A DNA stretch of 64,000 nucleotides. Origin: Leptodactylus fallax (taxonomy: Eukaryota; Chordata; Amphibia; Anura; Leptodactylidae). Below are positions 1 through 9,655 of the stretch, one piece after another (position 1 is the stretch's first letter; each line of letters opens with the position of its first letter). The DNA is taken from positions 930,001 through 994,000 of the forward strand of contig CAMRHE010000018.1 in assembly GCA_947044405.1 (NCBI GenBank), read 5' to 3'. Under the pieces are notes generated by a model. The model was not told the DNA's origin. It saw only the letters and a program-made list of their open reading frames with translations, and made no database searches. The translations under genes and the position numbers were made by a program.

Positions 1-423
1 GGTGCAGGTCTACAATTTTGTTTCTGGTGTCCTTCCACAGCTCTTTGTTCTTCACCATAGTGGAGTTTGGAGTGTGACTATTTGAGGTTGTGAACAGGTG
101 TCTTTTATACTGATAACAATGTCAAACAGGAGCCATTACTCCAGGTAATGAGTGGAGGACAGAGGAGCCTCTTAAAGAAGAAGTTTCAGGTCTGTGAGAG
201 CCAGAAATCTTGCTTGTTTGTAGGTGACCAAATACTTATTTTCCACCATAATTTGCAAATAAATTCTTTAAAAAAATCAGACAATGTGATTTTCTAGATA
301 TGGTTTCTCATTTTGTCTCTCATAGTTGAGGTCTACCTATGATGTCAATTACTGGCCTCTCATCTTTTTAATTGGGATAACTTGCACAATTGGTGGCTGA
401 CTAAATACTTTTTTACCCCACTG
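1..423 (-). mobile_element. Tc1/mariner element end, truncated by window edge
   Basis: This is the terminal part of a Tc1-type transposon whose transposase would read on the minus strand. It is nearly identical to 20238-20661, the corresponding end of the fuller copy at 17.8-20.7 kb. It covers the transposase start region, the untranslated leader and the terminal inverted repeat, and ends at a TA dinucleotide (424-425). The coding part here is only the N-terminal stub; the rest lies outside the window. It also preserves the uninterrupted TTAA that was hit by another element in the second copy. Confidence 0.88.
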
Positions 424-425
424 TA

Positions 426-800
426 TAAGATGGGCTATTATTTATAAGGGGGAACTTTTTATATATAAGGCATCCATTATAAGGGGGAACTATTATTTAT
501 AAGAGGGGAACTGTTTATAAGGGGGTATAATTGTTAAGTGGGATTATTTATAAAGGAGGCTATTAGTGATAATGGGGACTAATATTTATAAGGGTAACTA
601 TTATTTATTAGGCGGCTATTATTTATAAGGGAGCAGTATTATTTTTACGGGGTGACTATTACTGATAAGGGGGAATATTACTGAAACAGGGCACTATTTA
701 TCAATTATAAGGGAGCTATTACTGATAAAGGTGTAATATTATTTATAAGCAGGGACTATTATTTATAAGGAGGCGCTATAGTAACTGATGACTGGGTGCA
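426..800. repeat. Degenerate AT-rich tandem repeat
   Basis: About 15-20 imperfect copies of a short unit of the type 'actattatttataaggggg', with unit length drifting between roughly 17 and 30 bp. In the opposite orientation it resembles the 'ttaataatgcccc' repeats at 3803-3877, 4651-4860, 31260-31395 and 58200-58313, so this is a dispersed repeat with a tandem core rather than a local expansion. Confidence 0.8.
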
Positions 801-999
801 AAAATCTATTAGGTGGTACAAAGGTGCTCATTTGAATTGTGTGTTGTAAAATGGGGCTTGTTATTACTTTTTCGTTGGCAGAAAGGAGGCATTATTATAG
901 GGATTGCCACTGCAAGACAATGGAATTGTTTGCATATCAGCATTTGGGGCCCCGCTTTTAATTTTGCCCAGGGCCCCACTTTGTCTAAAAGCGGCCCTG
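801..999. repeat. Possible hAT-type element end
   Basis: The stretch ends with GCGGCCCTG preceded by a GGGGCCC-rich arm, like the right terminus of hAT-type non-autonomous elements (terminal CAGGGCC in the other direction). No matching left end or target duplication was found, so the call is tentative. Confidence 0.3.
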
Positions 1000-1090
1000 T
1001 TTCCAGGCACCTGACCCATATTGTCCTCACCTACGCAAAGCCCCCATATTGCTGCTACCCCCAATTATACCCCAATGCTACCCCCAAGAC
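1000..1090. repeat. Dispersed repeat arm, interrupted by the LINE
   Basis: The text around 'ccaggcacctgacccatattgtcctcacc' recurs at about 58130-58190 and, inverted, at about 31395-31475. In those copies it runs directly into an AT-rich 'aaatatataatat' stretch, which here is found only after the LINE (2166 on). The LINE therefore appears to have landed inside an older repeat. Confidence 0.6.
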
Positions 1091-1933
1091 TGTGTGTCAG
1101 GTACCGTGATCTGTAATACGGGGGCACCTCAGGGTACGGTTCTCGCCCCTTTCCTCTTCACACTGTACACTGCTGCTTTTAGGTGCAACTCATCCAGCTG
1201 CTACCTACAGAAGTATTCTGACGACTCTGCAATAGTAGGCCTCATCACAGACGATGATGACAAGGAGTACAGAGAACTGAACCGGTTTTTTGTGGACTGG
1301 TGCCACCAGAACCACCTGAAGATTAACGCGGGGAAGACCAAGGAGATGGTGGTGGACTTCCGTAAAGGCAGATGCCCTCCAAAACCAATGGACATCCTGG
1401 GGATGGGCATCGAGATTGTGAACACCTATAAGTACCTGGGTCTGCTCCTTAATAATAAGCTGGACTGGGCAGATCATATGGAGGCCCTGTACAGGAAGGG
1501 CCACAGCAGGCTCTACCTGCTTAGGAAGCTGAGAGCCTTTGGAATCCGGGGGGCACTTCTTAGGACTTTCTTCAACTCGGTAGTGGCATCAGCCATCTTC
1601 TTTGGAGTGGCCTGCTGGGGGAGCAGTATATCAACCAGGGACAGAAATAAACTTGACAAGCTGATTAGAAGGGCCAGCTCTGTCCTGGGGAGCCCACTGG
1701 ACCCAGTGCAGGTGGTGGGTGACAGAAGGATACTGTCCGTGGTGAGCTCCATGCGGGAGAATAACTCCCATCCCATGCATGAGACTGTGATTGCGCTGGG
1801 CAGTACTGTCAGTGACCGACTGCTCCACCCTAGGTGTGAGAAGGAGCGCTATCGGAAGTCTTTCCTCCCCACCGCGGTCAGGCTGTACAACCAACACCGA
1901 CCTAAGCGGAGATCATTACATACAGAGAACTGA
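1091..1933 (+). pseudogene. LINE ORF2 fragment: reverse transcriptase C-terminal half
   Basis: The open frame reads without a stop from the truncation point to the end of ORF2 (stop after ...HTEN). Visible blocks in order: GAPQGTVLAPFLFTLYT, the catalytic box KYSDDS at about 1211-1228 (usual form YADD or FADD), the primer-grip-like KTKEMVVDF, the thumb-type YKYLGLLL, and a C-terminal RLYNQ block. Missing are the endonuclease and the first half of the RT, so the copy cannot move itself. The lack of stops suggests it is younger than most elements here. The start codon at 1049 is upstream of the LINE and is not biological. Confidence 0.8.
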
Positions 1934-2111
1934 AATATCTCTCTGCCTGTTAAATCCCCCCCCCCCCCCTGCTACGTCCTATCTGTCTGTCTGCTATTAA
2001 TGTAATGCCTCTCACCTTGGAACATTCCTGTACATGTTGTATTTGTATCTGCTTATCTTATCTTTGCTGCTGTAACACACTGAATTTCCCCACTGTGGGA
2101 CTATTAAAGGA

Positions 2112-2112
2112 C

Positions 2113-2166
<54 letters not shown>
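2112..2166. repeat. (ATT)n microsatellite, LINE tail
   Basis: About 17 perfect ATT repeats directly after the LINE 3' end. L2-type LINEs commonly end in short tandem repeats copied during target-primed reverse transcription, so the array is part of the insertion. Confidence 0.9.
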
Positions 2167-2167
<1 letters not shown>

Positions 2168-2275
2168 AAATATATAATATAAAAATCCCCTATAAATGAA
2201 TAATACCCCTATATGTATCTTTAAATGAATGCCGCTGTGTGCCACTTCAGTTAATAATACCTCCTGTATGCTGTC
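2167..2275. repeat. AT-rich 'aatgaataatacccc' degenerate repeat
   Basis: Continuation of the older repeat split by the LINE; about four imperfect units with 'taataataccCC' character. Same family as 4651-4860 and 58200-58313. Confidence 0.55.
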
Positions 2276-3802
2276 TTAGAGGTTGTCTAGGATCAGACAT
2301 TTTAATGTATGCAGCAGGGGAGAGTTATAAAATAAAAATGCGCTAACAGTTACCTGTATCCTCTCCTCTGTTCCTGTGCTGGGCTGCCTGTCACCTTCAC
2401 TGCTCTGTATACGGAGAGGCTGCAGCAGTGACATCAAGTTAACAGGACCGCTACAGCCAATTCCTGTGCTCAGCAGTACAGCAGTATACAGTGTTTGGCT
2501 GCTGTATTGCCAAATGAAACAGATTCTTTTGGATTCCGTGTAAAAGAATAAAGTTATAGAGTAAAAACACTAGACTATCCCCAAATGGCTTAACATTTTA
2601 TTAAGAAGAGTATAAGAAGATAGAAAAAGGTCTTACAACAAGGAAAAGTATAACAAAAGGTCAAAAGGTCTTACAACAGGGAAAAGTATAGTAAAAAGGT
2701 CTTACAACAAGAAAAAGTAAAACAGATATTAGAAAGTATAATCAAACCTTGCAATACATTGCAAGGTATCAAATCTCAAAGTCAATCAAACTATGAGATA
2801 ATCAAATACTTACTACACTTAACAGTATCATAAAGTATATCAAATCAAATAATCAAATCTCAAAGTCAATCAAACTATGAGATAATCAAATACTTAAAGT
2901 ATATCAAATCAAATAATCAAATCTCAAAATCAAACTATGAGATAATCAAATACTTAAAGTATATTAAATCAAATACTTACAACACTGCCAAGCTGCATAA
3001 ATAAAGGTATCTGTAGGAAGCATCACTCAACCATGTGACAGGTCTTCATTAAGCAGCACAGGCGTCCCCAATCACTGCTGTTAAGAAATGTAACATCATG
3101 CTGAGGGATGTCTTCCATTCTTATATCCTTTGTGTGTGTCATAAAGTGGGCGTCTACAGAAGTGATAAACCTCTGTAAGGCCTCACTTATCTCCAAGATC
3201 ATATTCATGTGAAAAGGGCCAGTTTTCACTTGAATATGTCTCATGACATATATGCTTCAAACAGAGTGGCTCTTTTGATCTAGACATATAGATATCACCT
3301 TAAATAGAGTCTATTGATCTAATCTGTATAGGTATGTAAATAGCGTCTTTTGATCTAGACATATAGATATCACCTTAAATAGAGTCTATTGATCTAATCT
3401 GTTTAGGTATGTAAATATCGTTGATCTAATCTGTATAGATATGTAAATATCACTTCAGACAGCATTGTTGATCTAATTAGTATGCACATATAGATATAAC
3501 CTGTTGATCTGGTTGGTATAGATATGTCCTTAAACAGAGTCTTCTAATCTAATCTGTAAATCTCAGTACAGGTACTGGGTTCAAATTAAGGTTACTTACG
3601 GCCTGACTATCATAACATTTTGTCATAAGCAGCCATAGTCAAGGGCTGCTATTTTGCAATACAGCTGCCCATGGTCTTGTTGACATCACTGCAGCAGCTG
3701 TTCTGTATACATAAAAGGTGACAGCCAGTCCAGCGCCGGTAAGGAGGGGAAGATGCATTATAACCCTCCCCTGCTGTCTGCATAAAAAATTTAAACCTTT
3801 AA
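2276..3802. mobile_element. Palindromic TTAA-type DNA element, split by a solo LTR
   Basis: The outer arms are inverted repeats: 'atgcagcaggggagagttat' on the left pairs with 'ataaccctcccctgctgtctg' near 3760-3781, and 'ctgtcacctt...tgcagcagtgacatcaagtt' pairs with 'ttgacatcactgcagcagct...aaggtgacag' near 3680-3725. The ends lie at TTAG (2276, probably a mutated TTAA) and TTAA (3799). Without the LTR at 2503-3663 the element is about 360 bp. It has no coding capacity. Confidence 0.7.
2503..3663 (-). mobile_element. Solo LTR (family 1, copy 1), TSD GCTGC
   Basis: 1161-bp insertion beginning TGTATTGC and ending GCAATACA, flanked by the exact 5-bp duplication GCTGC (2498-2502 and 3664-3668). 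The same sequence recurs inverted at 32324-33494 with a different 5-bp duplication. TG...CA ends with a 5-bp TSD, no coding sequence and no internal region fit a solo LTR of an ERV or Gypsy-type element. Strand is set from an AATAAA in the other copy, so it is tentative. Internal short direct repeats ('atcaaatctcaaagtcaatc' type at 2760-2985; 'gatatcaccttaaatagagtc' type at 3280-3560) enlarge it. Confidence 0.8.
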
Positions 3803-3877
3803 ATTAAGAGTGCCCATCAATTAATAATGCCCCTTGTGTTCCCCCTAATAATAATAATAATACTCCTGCATATCCCC
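3803..3877. repeat. 'ttaataatgcccc' degenerate repeat
   Basis: Short remnant of the dispersed tandem repeat between two DNA elements, including an (ATA)n run at 3848-3862. It continues at 4651 after two inserted elements. Confidence 0.5.
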
Positions 3878-4234
3878 TTAAAGGGGTTGTCCAGGTTAAA
3901 AATGGACTCAAATATTATTTTTTAAATTGGCCGGGGGGTGTAAAAAAAAAAAAAAAAAAAACCATACCTGTCCCCGATGCCCCGCTGCCTCCCTGCGCGG
4001 TCTGCTCCTGCTGCTCTGTTGTCTTCCAACGGAAGTACCGCTGCTCGTGACCGCTGAGGGAACGCCACAGCCAGCGACAAATTCCACAGCAAGAAAGCAG
4101 CCGAGCTGCAGGTCCCACCCTGGGAGGACACCGGAGCACCAGGACAGGTTAGTATGTTTTTTTTTTGTTTGTTTGTTTTTTTCACCTTTCTGGCCTAATT
4201 AGAAATTTAAGTTTAGCCTGGACAGCCTATTTAA
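3878..4234. mobile_element. TTAA-flanked MITE A
   Basis: Non-autonomous DNA element bounded by TTAA on both sides (3878 and 4231). Its terminal inverted repeats are 'aggggttgtccaggttaaa' on the left and 'tttagcctggacagccta' on the right. TTAA duplication is the hallmark of piggyBac-like transposition. Internal A18 and T10 tracts flank a GC-rich core. No open frame is of interest. Confidence 0.78.
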
Positions 4235-4650
4235 AGGGGTTGTCCAGGAATTTCAGAGAGGATACTGAGGAAGGTGAAACATTAAAAGAAAAAAAAAAAA
4301 AAAATCATACTCACCTGATACCAGTGTCTGCCGCCACTGTCCGGTCCAGCATGTGCTGTTCCTTTGCCGGCAGACGTTCTGCGCTGCACCTGACTGTTGA
4401 GGCCAATCAACGGAACCAGTGACATATGTAAGTGACATTATCAGTTCCTATCCTGTGGTCACTGATTGGCCACAGCAGTCATGTGTGGCAAAGGGGCTTC
4501 TACCGGCAAAGCCGCGAGTTGCGCTGGTCTGGTCAGTGGTGGCAGACACTGGGGACAGGTATGGTTTTTTTTTTTTTTGGGTTTTTTTTTTATGTTTCAC
4601 GTTTCACTGTTTCCTCCTTGACTTCTGAAATTCCTGCACAACCCCTTTAA
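4231..4650. mobile_element. TTAA-flanked MITE B, abutting MITE A
   Basis: Begins 'aggggttgtccaggaattt' and ends 'aaattcctgcacaacccct', bounded by TTAA at 4231 and 4647. It shares its left TTAA with MITE A. Its core has the same style as A (homopolymer tracts around a 'cacctgataccagtgtctg'-type segment), so the two belong to one family group, inserted next to each other. Confidence 0.78.
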
Positions 4651-4860
4651 AACAATAATGCTCACCGTAAATTAATATAGCCCAATACTCCAAAAGTTAA
4701 TATCCCTTTACATTAATGCTGCCTGCCAATACCCCCCTTGTATTAATAATTCCCCTTAATGAGCTATTTTTAATACCACTGCCTGCCCCAATGACCCTTT
4801 TATATTGTTATTGTCCCCTAATATTAAGGCACCCCCCCCGACCCCCAACCAAAAAAATAA
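4651..4860. repeat. Degenerate 'ttaatatccc/ttaataattcccc' tandem repeat
   Basis: Imperfect 25-30 bp units, the continuation of 3803-3877. No gene is visible. The interval 4861-5039 that follows is GC-richer, carries 'gcctggggcccctgagg' text and looks like the left portion of the hAT-like element that ends at 6170. Confidence 0.6.
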
Positions 4861-5046
4861 ATAAAAATTACTTACCTGCCTTCAATCCTCTGACGCACCT
4901 GACTTGCCACTGTCACTTCTTCACAACCCACTTCATGCACCATCAGCGTCCCGGCTGGGTCAGGATGTTGACATCTTCAGCAGTTGCCAGGTGCCCCCGA
5001 GCCTGGGGCCCCTGAGGTTACCAATCTGGCCCCTGACCACTATTAG

Positions 5047-5986
5047 CATACCTCCCAACTTTCAAAGGACAGAAAGAGGAACAGTATGTGCAGCGCGCCG
5101 TAGCAAATTTAGCTCCACCCACTTCTACATTGACTCTGCCCACTCTGATCCATTTTTCTATGTGCCCCCACACAGTATAATGCTCCTACAGTCACCCATT
5201 ATATGCCCCCACATTATAATGTTCATCTCCAATTACCCCACAGTATGAAGTCCCTCTCCTGGTGCCCCAGTTTACACTGGGGGAAACTAGAGGGGGACAT
5301 TAAATTGGGGCATCTGGAGGATGACATTAAACAGTGGGGGTAGTTGGATAGGAGACATTAAACTGAGGGCTACTGGAGGTGGACATTAAACTGGGGGCAA
5401 CTAGAGAGGGACATTAAACTGGGGGCAACTAGAGGGGGACATTAAACTGTGGGGGTAACTGGAGGGTGATATTAAACTTGGGGCAACTAGAGGCAGACAT
5501 TTTCCCCTCCAGTTACCCCCAGTTTAATGTCCCCTTCCAACTTGCCCCCAGTTTAATGTCATGCTCTATTTGCCCCCTCCATCTGTCCCCAGTTTAATGC
5601 CCCCTCCATCTGCCACCAGTTTAATGTCCCCCCTCCATCTGCCCCCAGTTTAAGGTCCCCTTTTCATCTGCCCCCAGTTTAATGTTCCCCCTCCATTTGC
5701 CCCCACAGTTTAACATAATAAAACACTGATACTTACTTCTCCTCGCATCCCTGTTGCTCTGTCTGAGGTCTGCCTCTCCGGACTGTTGAAAGAGCTACAC
5801 GTGCGATGTGAGTGACATCATCACATCGCTCCTACAGCTCCTAGGGCCGGTGCATACAGGAATACAGTGATGAAGCAGAGGCTGTCCGCTCCTGCTTCAT
5901 CACTGTATTCAACTCATCTGCATTCTTTCTGGAATTCGGGACATACTCAGACTGTCCCACCGAATCCGGGACGGTTATGTGGTATG
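5047..5986. mobile_element. DNA element with CATACC ends and 7-bp TSD CTATTAG
   Basis: 940-bp non-autonomous element. The ends are CATACCTCCCAACTTT on the left and TTATGTGGTATG on the right (terminal match CATACC, then weaker). It is flanked by an exact 7-bp duplication CTATTAG (5040-5046 and 5987-5993). It contains a large back-to-back minisatellite (5250-5712). No transposase is encoded. The superfamily is not certain from the ends alone. Confidence 0.72.
5250..5712. repeat. Back-to-back (palindromic) minisatellite
   Basis: From 5250 to about 5505 the unit is of the form GGGGGCAACTAGAGGGGG plus ACATTAAACT (about 27-30 bp, eight imperfect copies). From about 5505 to 5712 the array switches to the reverse complement (CCCCCAGTTTAATGTCCCCC type, about seven copies). 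The two half-arrays can fold on each other into a hairpin of roughly 200 bp per arm. Confidence 0.85.
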
Positions 5987-6170
5987 CTATTAGTCCTCAT
6001 TTTGCCAATGCAAATGCATTGGTCAGGGGCCCGATCGAGATGGTGAGGGGCCCGGCCCCTGACCTTCCTGATGGGCCCCTGACCAATGCATCTGCATTGG
6101 CAAAATGAGGACTAATAGTCGGGGCCCACCGGGGGATTCACCCGTTCCCTGGTGGGCCAGTCCGACTCTG
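5987..6170. repeat. 46-nt-arm hairpin at hAT-like element right end
   Basis: 5987-6032 pairs with 6073-6118 over 46 positions with a single mismatch, around a GC-rich loop. The stretch then ends GGGCCAGTCCGACTCTG at 6170, closely like the right end (GGGCCAGTCCGAGCCTG) of the hAT-type element at 54973-56360. It is therefore probably the right part of a hAT-type element into which the 5047-5986 element inserted; its left end was not located. Confidence 0.65.
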
Positions 6171-6429
6171 TTTTCAAGTGACATGAGGGAACACATTGTA
6201 TAAATCTGCTTAGTTAGTAAATGCACGTCTGAACACAAAGTCACTCCTTAGTTACAGCAACAAGGAGTCCAAGGAGTTCCATCTTGCATAATCTTTCTAT
6301 GAATGGATATGCCTCCTATGTAATCACCCATGCATATTAGACTACAAGAGACAGAATCATATCGGTCAGGTCATTATTTCCTCCTCAGAACTAGTCGCCA
6401 AACAATATCACTATCACTGTCACTATCTA
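6171..6429. other. No recognised feature
   Basis: About 260 bp of mixed-composition sequence between the hAT-like end and the Penelope-like remnant; no ORF, repeat or motif recognised. Confidence 0.4.
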
Positions 6430-7905
6430 AATTTGTGGGTGTCCCCCTGGACTAGCAAAGGCAATGTGGTCTAGTATCCAACGACATCCCAGTCCGGGTA
6501 TATGGGCTGACTGGAATGTACAGCCAGCAAAATAGGTGACATCGCCTTTTCCCCTCTGATTGCCTATATACTGTATAAGGTGTCTTATGCCATCTTACAA
6601 TTGAGGTATGTCTTGGACATGTTGATCATACTTTATGTATCCCACAATCCTCATCTATAGGTACCAACTAGGTTGGTTGTTTCCAATTAAGTTGGATGAG
6701 CTACCACTGGTTTCAGATGACTGTGCACCAACTGGTCTTGGAGATTTCGCCCTCTCCTAAACGTAATTAGGGGGTGTTCTCCAACCAGATGACCAACATC
6801 TAGGTCTGTGCGTAGGATGCTCCAATATGTCTGGAGCACCTCACGGACTTGTTCATGTGCAGTCATATATCCCTATGATGCGGATGGCCTCTAATTGTTC
6901 CTGATGCTTTGGTACAAGCAGTGACTGCCTATCCTGTAATCTGGAGTTATGATACTCCTCTCTGAGTGGCTTATCAGGATATCCTCTCTCCAGAAAACAG
7001 TACCGTAAGTCATCAGCCACTGCTTTAAAATCAGATGACAGAGAGCAATTTCGCTGGGCCCTGAGATATTGACCCCATGGTATATGCTCCTGCACATGGG
7101 TGTGGGATGCCAACTTGTCCATCTCAACAGATTATTGGTTGATGTCTTCTTGAAAAAAATGGTGGTTCTCAGCTGGCCATTCACTTGTTTTGTAATACGA
7201 AGATTCAGCAAAGAGATGGAAGTCTCCTGGATCTCGTATGTAAAGTAAAGGCCTAAATAATTTGCATTTAAGACATCCACCAGTTCTTTAAATCTTTCTT
7301 TCATATCCTGCCAGATAATCAGTATGTCATTGATATAACGCAACTAGATCACTGCTGCCGCCATTCGTGGCTCCAGATGTTCAGAGAACATCACGGATTT
7401 CTCCCACCAGTCCAGGTAGAGGTTAGCATAAGTTGGTGCACATTGACTTCCCAAGGCAACTCCCATGATCAGGTGGAAGAATTTCTGGTCAAAAAGGAAT
7501 ACATTATGTTCCAACACAAATCTGAGGAGGGATACCGTAAACTCATTATGTCTTGCAAAAACAAACGCTTCCACAGCCCCACACACCTCGTCATGGGGGA
7601 TGGAGCTGTAGAGCGCCCCGACATCAAGGCTCACAAAATATGTGAGCTTAATCAGAACATCCGTGGTGTCCCTGACATATGATAGAACTTCCACCACGAA
7701 TGGCGCAGGATCTGGTCTACATAAAGGCTGGCATTCTGGGTAAGGCTCCCAATACCCGATATGATAAAACGGACTCTTAGGGGGTGTGTACCTTTGTGCA
7801 CCTTTGTCACACAGTAAAAAGTAGCCAATTGGGGATGTTGGGGCATAATGAAATTAAATTCAGCTTCAGATGTTAACGTGTAGTAATCATTAGCTTAAGT
7901 TACAC
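6430..7905 (-). pseudogene. Penelope-like element reverse transcriptase, dead
   Basis: Minus-strand remnant of a Penelope-like retroelement protein. In order: FYCVTKVHKG (about 7820) and a SGIGSLTQNASLYVDQ block, then SYVRDTTDVL, the palm block SLDVGALYSSIPHD, the GVALGSQCAPTYANLYL block, the catalytic region RYINDILIIW (7326-7337 encodes YIND, where active enzymes have YIDD), the LRITKQVNG and FKKTSTNNLL blocks, and a thumb with HPLITFRRGR near 6770. The remains of a Cys-rich finger and GIY-YIG region appear to reach about 6430. The frame is broken by an in-frame TAG at 7344-7346 just before YIND, and by frameshifts near 7690 and 6880. The element is thus inactive by several independent lesions, including loss of a catalytic Asp. 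The 5' part of the ORF and the flanking repeats are absent. Confidence 0.87.
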
Positions 7906-7989
7906 AAGACTGACAATTTGCATCACTGTGTTTTTTAGACACATTATTCCAACAGAAGTCTAGTTCCAACACATGGGGATTCCTAACAT

Positions 7990-8160
7990 GTTTGTTTATT
8001 TCTTTTTGCTTACGTTATGTGCCTTTTAAACCTATAGGTAAGTTTTTTCTACTTTCTAAACTTTTTTTAAAAAATTTTCCCTGTCCCACAAGGGGACTTG
8101 AACAGTGTCAATATATTTGGTGTTCTATGATGATGAAGGGATTAATATCTAGCTCAGTGA
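7990..8160. repeat. Fragment of an anuran-type dispersed DNA repeat
   Basis: 'ccttttaaacctataggtaagttttt' followed by 'caaggggacttgaac' closely matches 17012-17092. A short piece of the longer repeat whose arms are seen at 16556-17110, 23880-24540 and 40250-41000. Confidence 0.6.
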
Positions 8161-8202
8161 GGGGTAAATGTCAGGAAGGATCCCTGCTGTTTTACAGCAG
8201 TG

Positions 8203-8476
8203 ATGGCTAAGGTCACACGTAGCAGGCCACAGCGAAAAAGCATTGCGGGAAAAACTGCGGCAGAAATGCATTGCGGTTTTTCCCACAGCGATTTTCACAG
8301 AAAGTCTGCAGAGGTTTCCTCTGTGGACTTTCTGCTTCAATTACAGCTATAGGGAAACCGCCAGCATTCCATGACTGTTTTGGAAATCGCAGCATCTCCA
8401 CTGTGCGTATTTTTCTGCAATGTGTGAGTGGGATTCACTGGAATCCCATCCACTTTGCTTGAACTGTAAAACGCCC
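8203..8476. mobile_element. Palindromic MITE, GGCTAAGG/GGCCTAA family, copy 1
   Basis: Arms 'ggctaaggtcacacgtag' and 'gcccgggcctaa', with an inner palindrome around 'tgcattgcggtttttcccac' and 'ggaaatcgcagcatctcc'. The same family recurs at 27130-27344, 30640-30942 and 45893-46108, where TTAA flanks are better preserved. Short open frames on both strands come from the palindrome and are not genes. Confidence 0.7.
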
Positions 8477-8487
8477 GGGCCTAAAGG

Positions 8488-8866
8488 CTGTTAAAAAATG
8501 CTGCAAAGTAAGAATGCTTTCAAAAATAGAGCAGTTTATCTTTGACAATTTATTTTTGATGATTAACAAAATTAACAAAAAGTGACTGAAGAGAAGAGAA
8601 ATCTAAACCAAGTCAATATCTGGTGTGACCAATCTTTGCTTACAAAACAGCATCAAATCTTCTAGGTACACTTCTAGGTAGACAGTTTTTGAGGAAACTT
8701 GGCAGGGAGGATTTTTCCAAACATTGTAGAGAAAATTTAAATTTCCTATTTGTTCATTCACTTAATTTTGCTAATTGACAAAACTAAAATAACACTTTTA
8801 TTTTTTAAAGCATTCTTACTTTGCTGCATTTTTCCACACCTGTTCAAAACTTTTGCACAATACTGT
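8488..8866. mobile_element. Deleted Tc1/mariner derivative, CAGGTGTGGAAAAA-type ends, copy 1
   Basis: Ends are inverted repeats: 'aatgctgcaaagtaagaatgctttc' on the left and 'aaagcattcttactttgctgcat' at about 8809-8832, followed by 'ttccacacctgttc' and 'tgcacaatactgta'. The interior carries a fragment ('ctggtgtgaccaatctttgc') of the 3' side of a Tc1-family element. Same family as 22122-22569. The transposase has been lost. Confidence 0.78.
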
Positions 8867-9083
8867 ATGTAACACTAATGTACATTATGTTTCCCCTGCC
8901 AACTAAATGTGAAGACAAAACATGAAAGTCTAAAAAAATCAATAAGGGGCTAAAAAGGAATCATCTTCAAAATTCAAGAGAAAATCCAAGGATATATCAA
9001 ATTAATGTTTGCATGTACAGTATTTGAAATTGTATTATTTCTGTACCTGCATGCATGCATTACAGTTGGCATTATTATTATAT
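8867..9083. other. No recognised feature
   Basis: About 215 bp of apparently unique AT-rich sequence; nothing recognised. Confidence 0.4.
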
Positions 9084-9503
9084 TTAAAGGGGTTGTCCGG
9101 TATAAAATGATATTTCTACTCTAAGCTAAAAACCCTCCCCCTGCCTACCTTCTAACTTACTTAGTTTAAAAAAAAAATCTATATGTACCTAGATCGCTGG
9201 GGTGGTTATGTGGCTGCCACAGGCACATTTTCAGATTTTTCGGTGACGCTCCGTTTTCCCGTTTCTGGAAACGGAACGTCAGCTATACTAACCCCCCACC
9301 CTATCATACTTACCCGTCTTCCTGTCCAGATCTTCTGGATATGGGACATCGCTTTCTTCTGGGCCGGCTCCTCCTCATCTTGACATCTTCCAGGTGCCCA
9401 CGCCTGCGCAATGGAGCTTGAGTGCCGGCTACAGAGCATGCTGGCACTCTGGGTCTATTGCGAAGGCGTCGGCAGACATCAAGAAGAGGAGAAGCTGGCC
9501 CCC

Positions 9504-9655
9504 CACTGGAAGGGGTACGGTCCAGAAGATCGTTCCTGGGAACCAGCCAGGTCGGTCCACGTGTCAACCTTGGTCAGGAATTTCCACCGGAGATTTCCTT
9601 TTAAACCTGGTCCAGCCCTTAGAGGCCCAGTGGGCCCTCGTAGGATGGGGGGTAC
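9504..9655 (+). pseudogene. Gypsy pol 3' end: chromodomain C-terminal part
   Basis: Reads HWKGYGPEDRSWEPARSV and continues to a proline/arginine-rich tail typical of the end of Gypsy pol. It stops in the reader frame after the start of the LTR. The last 14 bp (ggatggggggtac) form a purine-rich tract just before the LTR, as expected for the plus-strand primer site. Because it precedes the 5' LTR, it belongs to a second, upstream element of which nothing else remains. Confidence 0.8.

Larger units (their letters stand above)
1091..2170 (+). mobile_element. L2/CR1-group LINE, 5'-truncated copy
   Basis: Non-LTR retrotransposon 3' end: the C-terminal half of the reverse transcriptase ORF, a short 3' UTR and an (ATT)n tail. 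The 3' UTR has the small inverted motif 'ttccccactgtgggact' followed by a tail-proximal repeat, a typical arrangement for L2-type LINEs. The 5' truncation lies about 10-15 residues before the conserved GAPQG block. Clade placement (L2 rather than another CR1-group member) comes from the style of the WC-NHL-N--KTKEMVVDF block and is less certain than the LINE call. Confidence 0.82.

Noticed and set aside
2005..2245. Open frames with poly-Tyr or poly-Asn runs
   Set aside because: Produced by the (ATT)n microsatellite in the LINE tail.
4140..4200. T-runs and hairpins as bacterial-type terminators
   Set aside because: The sequence is clearly a vertebrate nuclear region; the hairpins and homopolymers belong to MITE centres and retroelement tails.
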